Positions 60,561 to 64,000 of a DNA stretch of 64,000 bases are shown in pieces. The DNA is taken from the NCBI GenBank assembly GCA_016793325.1, contig JAEUKI010000052.1:744001-808000 (forward strand). Reading direction: 5' to 3'. Under the pieces are notes generated by a model. It worked only from the letters and a program-made list of their open reading frames with translations. It did not search any database and was not told the DNA's origin. The position numbers and the translations under genes are program-made. How positions within the stretch are numbered: position 1 is the first letter of the stretch; each line of letters opens with the position of its first letter. This DNA is from Myxococcales bacterium. GTDB taxonomy: Bacteria > Myxococcota_A > Polyangia > Polyangiales > Ga0077539.

Positions 60561-63386
60561 GTGTCCGCTGCGCTCTCTCGCCCGCTCGTCGCCTGCCTAT
60601 CGGCATGGATCGCGCTGTTTGCAAGCGCTTGTTCGTCACCCCCAGCGACGGACGGAGGGGCAGACGCCTCGCCCGAAGCGAGCGACGGATCGGAAGACGC
60701 CGCGACTGACGCGAGCAGCGACGCGCGCGAGCCGCGGCGGTCCTGCGACCCGTGCCTCTACGACGAGCAGTGCGGCGTCGGAGGAACGTGCGACGAGCTC
60801 GACCCGATGACGGCTCCCTCGCTTCGAACGTGCCTCGCGCCGTGCGCGGTCGTCGGCGAGCCGTGCGACGCGCGCGGCGTCGCGGGACGTTGCGAAGAGG
60901 GACTCAACGGACCGGTGTGTCGACCCGGCGCGCGGTGCATCGCGTCCGCGCGAAACGCCGCGTGTCCGACGAGCGGCTGCGTGGGCCGCTACTCGCTGTG
61001 CGCAGAGGTCGGCGCGCCAGTGTGCCTCTCGCGTTGCGAGCGCGATTCGGACTGCGAAAACGCCTTCGCGCGGTGCCGTGTCGTGCCGCTGCGGGGCGGA
61101 GGATCGGCGCGGGCGTGCGTTGCCGACGCGGTCATCGGGCCCGACCAGTGTGGTCGCGCTGCCGTCAACGACCGCGGAATCGGCGCGCCCTGCGACCCTT
61201 CGTGCGCCTCGGGGCTCTCGTGCGAGCGCGGGCTCGCGGCGGGCGGCGCGCCGTTCTGCACGGTCGCGTGCCGGGACTCGAGCGAGTGCGGTCCGAACGC
61301 GCGATGCGCCATGATTTCTGGCACACAAAAGTGCGTCCCCGATGACTGCTCGCCGTTCGAGACGCGCGCGGACTCGATGCTCGATCGCGCGTTGACCGCC
61401 GCGATGCGGACGCGCTCGGAGCTCTTCTACTCGCGCACCGACCTCGACGCGTTCGGGACCAACGTGACGCGCGACCGCTTTCGATTGCCGATCTTCAGCC
61501 GCGTTCACCGCGATTGGATGGCGGGCGGCCGCTGGGCGCGCGACGTCGGCCCTGCCCTCGACGCGCGCGCGACGTCCCTCTCGGGCGCGCTCGCGTCCGC
61601 AGCCGGACTTCGCGCCGATGGGTCCGTTGCGTCCGTTGCGCTCCCTGCGCCTGTGTCTTCGACCGCCACGCTCGCGGCCGCCATCGTCGCGCTCGACCGC
61701 GCCGCAGGAGGAACGCTCGAGCCAGCCGCCGCGTCCGCCGCGATCGCGACGATCCCCGAAGACCTTCAGCGCGCGCTCGCGCCGGTGTTCACTGCGATGG
61801 CCGACGCGCTGCGCGCGCGCGACGCGGGGGTCCTCGCGCCGTTCTCGATGGAAGAGCGCGAGCGGTACTTCGGGATCGCCCCGCGACAGATCCTCGCGGG
61901 CTTCGACGGCTTCGACCCGCGCAACGGACGCGACCTCGGCGTGATCCTCGGCGACGTGGCGCTCCCCGTCGAGAGCGCGCTCGCCCTCGCGCGCACGATC
62001 GAGTCGATTTCGTGGGCTAGTTTTCGAGGTCGGACGATCCCGCCCGTGCTGCTCTCGACGGCGGCCGGCGCGATCGTCGTGCGCGGCAGCGGCGCGGACC
62101 GATACGAAGGCGCCGAGCTCGCGCAGGTCGCGTTCGCCCTCGACCTCGGCGGCGACGACGAGTACCTCGCGCCCGTCGCGGCGAACCAGAGCTACCGCAA
62201 CGGCGTGAGCGTCGCGATCGACGTCGACGGGCAAGATCGATACGGGTACGTCGAGGTCCCTCACTCGCTCGACGCGCTGGGATTTCTCCCGGCGGATCAA
62301 TCGGGCCGCGACCTTCGATCGCGCGCATCGCGGAGCGACACGTTTCGCCAAGGCGCCGCGCGGTTCGGCGTCGCGCTCCTCTACGACTTCGGAACCGGCG
62401 GCGACCGCTATCGTTCGCTCCGCGGCTCGCAAGGCTTCGCGGCGCTCGGCGTCGGCGGCCTCTACGACGAGGGCGGCGACGACGAGTACAGCGTCGAAGC
62501 AGGAGGCCAAGGCTCTGCGGTGCTCGGCGTGGCCGCGCTCGTCGACGCTTCGGGCGCAGACCAGTACACCGCGTGGACCTTCGCGCAGGGCTTCGGCTAC
62601 GTGCGCGGCGTCGGCCTCCTCTACGATCGCGACGGGGCCGATCGCTTCGTCGCGAGAGAGACGCCCGTCGCCTATCCGTCCCCGCAGAACCCGATGGTGA
62701 ACACGTCGTTCAGTCAGGGCGCCGGGTTCGGACGGCGCGCGGACTCCGTCGACAACATCAACATGTCGGGCGGCCTCGGCGTGTTGCGCGACCGCGCCGG
62801 AGGCGATCGCTACGCGGCGTCGATCTTCGGCCAAGCGACGGGCTACTGGGGCGGTATGGGGCTCTTGCTCGACGGCGCTGGCGACGACGAGTACGACGGG
62901 CGATGGTACGTCCAGGCGGGAACGGCTCACTTCGCGTACGCGGCGCTCGTCGACGGCGGAGGCCGTGATGTTCACAACATGACCGCGTCGAGGCAGAACA
63001 TGACCGCAGGCGCAGGCCACGACTTCTCGGTGAGCTTCTTCTTCGCGGACGGCGCCGAGGCCGACACGTACAACGTTCCGAACCTCGCGCTCGGCGCAGG
63101 CAACGCGAACGGCGCGGGATTCTTCGCGGAACAAGGCGGCGACGACGTCTACCGAGCTGCGAGCCCTCTCTCGCTCGGCAACGCGGCGTACGAGAACTTG
63201 ATGGACACAGGACGACTCATGCGACGCACGTGGGGCGTCTTCTTGGACGGCGCGGGCGCGGACACGTTCGACCGCACGATGCTGGGGCCGGTGCGCAACG
63301 ACGCGACCTGGACGCAGCGCATCCACGACACGGCCACCAACGAGACGGGCATCGGCGCGGACGGCGACGCTCCGCTCGGACTGTGA
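60561..63386 (+). CDS. Large lipoprotein with EGF-like start and GGDDxY-type repeats
   Basis: The protein has 941 residues from GTG 60561. Signal with lipobox ASAC, then a Ser/Asp-rich linker and a ~220-residue Cys-rich, EGF-like region (CDPCLYDEQCGVGGTC, CRDSSECGPN). A helical domain follows. From about residue 510 to 905 there are around ten copies of a ~35-residue motif: a D-x-G-G/A-D-D/R-x-Y turn followed by Gly/Ala-rich text. The D-G-D-Y turns resemble calcium-binding or beta-solenoid repeats. A surface structural or adhesin-like role is inferred. A ferredoxin gene starts within or just after its stop. Confidence 0.6.
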   Translation: MSAALSRPLVACLSAWIALFASACSSPPATDGGADASPEASDGSEDAATDASSDAREPRRSCDPCLYDEQCGVGGTCDELDPMTAPSLRTCLAPCAVVGEPCDARGVAGRCEEGLNGPVCRPGARCIASARNAACPTSGCVGRYSLCAEVGAPVCLSRCERDSDCENAFARCRVVPLRGGGSARACVADAVIGPDQCGRAAVNDRGIGAPCDPSCASGLSCERGLAAGGAPFCTVACRDSSECGPNARCAMISGTQKCVPDDCSPFETRADSMLDRALTAAMRTRSELFYSRTDLDAFGTNVTRDRFRLPIFSRVHRDWMAGGRWARDVGPALDARATSLSGALASAAGLRADGSVASVALPAPVSSTATLAAAIVALDRAAGGTLEPAAASAAIATIPEDLQRALAPVFTAMADALRARDAGVLAPFSMEERERYFGIAPRQILAGFDGFDPRNGRDLGVILGDVALPVESALALARTIESISWASFRGRTIPPVLLSTAAGAIVVRGSGADRYEGAELAQVAFALDLGGDDEYLAPVAANQSYRNGVSVAIDVDGQDRYGYVEVPHSLDALGFLPADQSGRDLRSRASRSDTFRQGAARFGVALLYDFGTGGDRYRSLRGSQGFAALGVGGLYDEGGDDEYSVEAGGQGSAVLGVAALVDASGADQYTAWTFAQGFGYVRGVGLLYDRDGADRFVARETPVAYPSPQNPMVNTSFSQGAGFGRRADSVDNINMSGGLGVLRDRAGGDRYAASIFGQATGYWGGMGLLLDGAGDDEYDGRWYVQAGTAHFAYAALVDGGGRDVHNMTASRQNMTAGAGHDFSVSFFFADGAEADTYNVPNLALGAGNANGAGFFAEQGGDDVYRAASPLSLGNAAYENLMDTGRLMRRTWGVFLDGAGADTFDRTMLGPVRNDATWTQRIHDTATNETGIGADGDAPLGL

Positions 63387-63400
63387 GCGCGAGCGGCACC

Positions 63401-63697
63401 ATGCCCAGAGTGTTCTTCGAGAGAACGAAGCTCGAGGTCGACTGGCCCGAAGGCGGATCGCTCGTCGACCTGTGCGATCGCGAGCCGCGCGCGGGGGTTC
63501 CCTTCTCGTGTCGACACGCCAACTGTGGAACGTGCCGCGTCGAAGTGCGCGAAGGCCTCGAGCTCTGCGAGGCGCCCGACGACGACGAGCGACAGCTTCT
63601 CGAGCACCTCCGCGCGGACAGCGACCGCATTCGCCTCGCGTGTCAGCTCCGCGTTCGCGCAGGCGACGGCCGGCTGCATCTCTGGGTCACGCTGTAG
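63401..63697 (+). CDS. 2Fe-2S ferredoxin
   Basis: The protein has 98 residues from ATG 63401; GTG 63383 overlapping the upstream stop is also possible. Cys37, Cys42, Cys45 and Cys81 give the plant-type pattern CX4CX2C...C (PFSCRHANCGTCRV, LACQL). It transfers electrons in the cytoplasm; the partner enzyme is not in the window. The small size and complete motif make the family secure. Confidence 0.9.
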   Translation: MPRVFFERTKLEVDWPEGGSLVDLCDREPRAGVPFSCRHANCGTCRVEVREGLELCEAPDDDERQLLEHLRADSDRIRLACQLRVRAGDGRLHLWVTL

Positions 63698-63707
63698 CGC
63701 GAGCGTC

Positions 63708-64000
63708 TCAGTGCTCGCCCATCGCCGCGCGAAACGCCGCCCGCGCGCGCAGCCAATCGGTGATGGCGTCCACCTGACGCACGCGCGCCTCCGCCGTGGC
63801 TTGCTCGCGTTGATTGACGAGAAAGATGTTCGAGTCGCCCTGGCGAAAGCGCTCGCGCTCGGCCTGCTCGACTTGCGTCGCGACGTCCACCTCGCGCCGC
63901 GTGATCTCGACCCGATCGAGCGCCGCGCGGAGCTGCGTCGCCGCGTCGCGAACGTCCGCCACGACGCGGTCTCGCGCGAACGTCTGCTGCGCGTCGATGC
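63708..64000 (-). CDS. TolC-like outer membrane efflux protein, C-terminal part (5' end outside window)
   Basis: The visible ~97 residues are two long heptad-like helices with the TolC-family phrase ERFRQGDSNIFLVNQREQA and an ADVRDAATQLRAALDRVE helix. The frame is open to base 64000, so the start is beyond the window. It should form part of the periplasmic tunnel of an outer-membrane factor for efflux or secretion. It is convergent with the ferredoxin gene, ten bases away. Confidence 0.7.
   Translation of the reverse strand, partial: IDAQQTFARDRVVADVRDAATQLRAALDRVEITRREVDVATQVEQAERERFRQGDSNIFLVNQREQATAEARVRQVDAITDWLRARAAFRAAMGEH

Noticed and set aside
1..64000. tRNA, rRNA or insertion sequences
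   Set aside because: Gaps between genes were scanned for tRNA T-loop patterns, transposase motifs and terminal repeats; none was convincing.

Overview
The window is GC-rich chromosomal DNA from what looks like a myxobacterium (Myxococcota, probably the Polyangia side). This is inferred from strong third-position G/C bias, many secreted lipoproteins with Asp-Thr-Gly or Cys-rich low-complexity segments, a Hanks-type kinase with an N-terminal zinc ribbon, and a very long IF-2 with an Ala/Pro/Lys/Glu-rich linker. I see no tRNA, rRNA, CRISPR array, insertion sequence or prophage. Genes are tightly packed and ATGA, GTGA or TTGA start/stop overlaps are frequent.

Layout. 1-5.9 kb (+): the end of a RavA-like MoxR ATPase, a ViaA-like protein whose MIDAS motifs are gone, then a helicase/exonuclease pair matching MrfA-MrfB. 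5.9-9.1 kb (-): a phosphoacceptor-only histidine-kinase-like protein coupled to a membrane-spermidine-synthase fusion. 9.2-11.4 kb (+): thiC coupled to a cytochrome c lipoprotein. 11.4-12.5 kb (-): a DUF692/MNIO iron oxidase with a 77-residue partner. 12.5-15.7 kb (+): a nucleotidyltransferase-like protein, a membrane protein with a Gly/Cys tail, and an unknown protein. 15.6-17.4 kb (-): tyrS and a HU-family gene with an acidic tail. 17.5-34 kb: an amidohydrolase (+), then a long minus-strand run of a PPC/metalloprotease lipoprotein, recD2, an LTD lipoprotein, a CPBP protease, gltX, a PilP-like lipoprotein, an OmpA-family barrel, xseB and a HEAT-repeat protein.

34-44.5 kb: a Ser/Thr kinase overlapping a cNMP-binding/CPBP fusion, a TerB-like protein, an acyl-CoA synthetase with a hotdog thioesterase, two unknown coupled genes, the cell-wall/DNA cluster ldcA-ruvX-mltG (-), and a PlsC-type acyltransferase. 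44.5-48.7 kb: a Cys-repeat lipoprotein, a membrane protein and a GlcD-type oxidase. 48.7-57.2 kb (-): the conserved rimP-nusA-ylxR-infB-(unknown)-ylxP-rbfA-truB translation operon. 57.5-64 kb: a DUF2254 membrane protein, an HD-domain protein, a large repeat lipoprotein coupled to a 2Fe-2S ferredoxin, and the end of a TolC-like gene.

Most of the window is housekeeping plus envelope genes. The best candidates for something new are the MNIO/77-residue pair beside a Gly/Cys-tailed membrane protein (11.4-15.7 kb), the RavA/ViaA-like pair with a lost MIDAS, the cNMP-CPBP fusion overlapping a kinase gene, and structured spacers at 31.34-31.41 kb and 51.01-51.08 kb. Functions are assigned from motifs read by eye; no database search was run.
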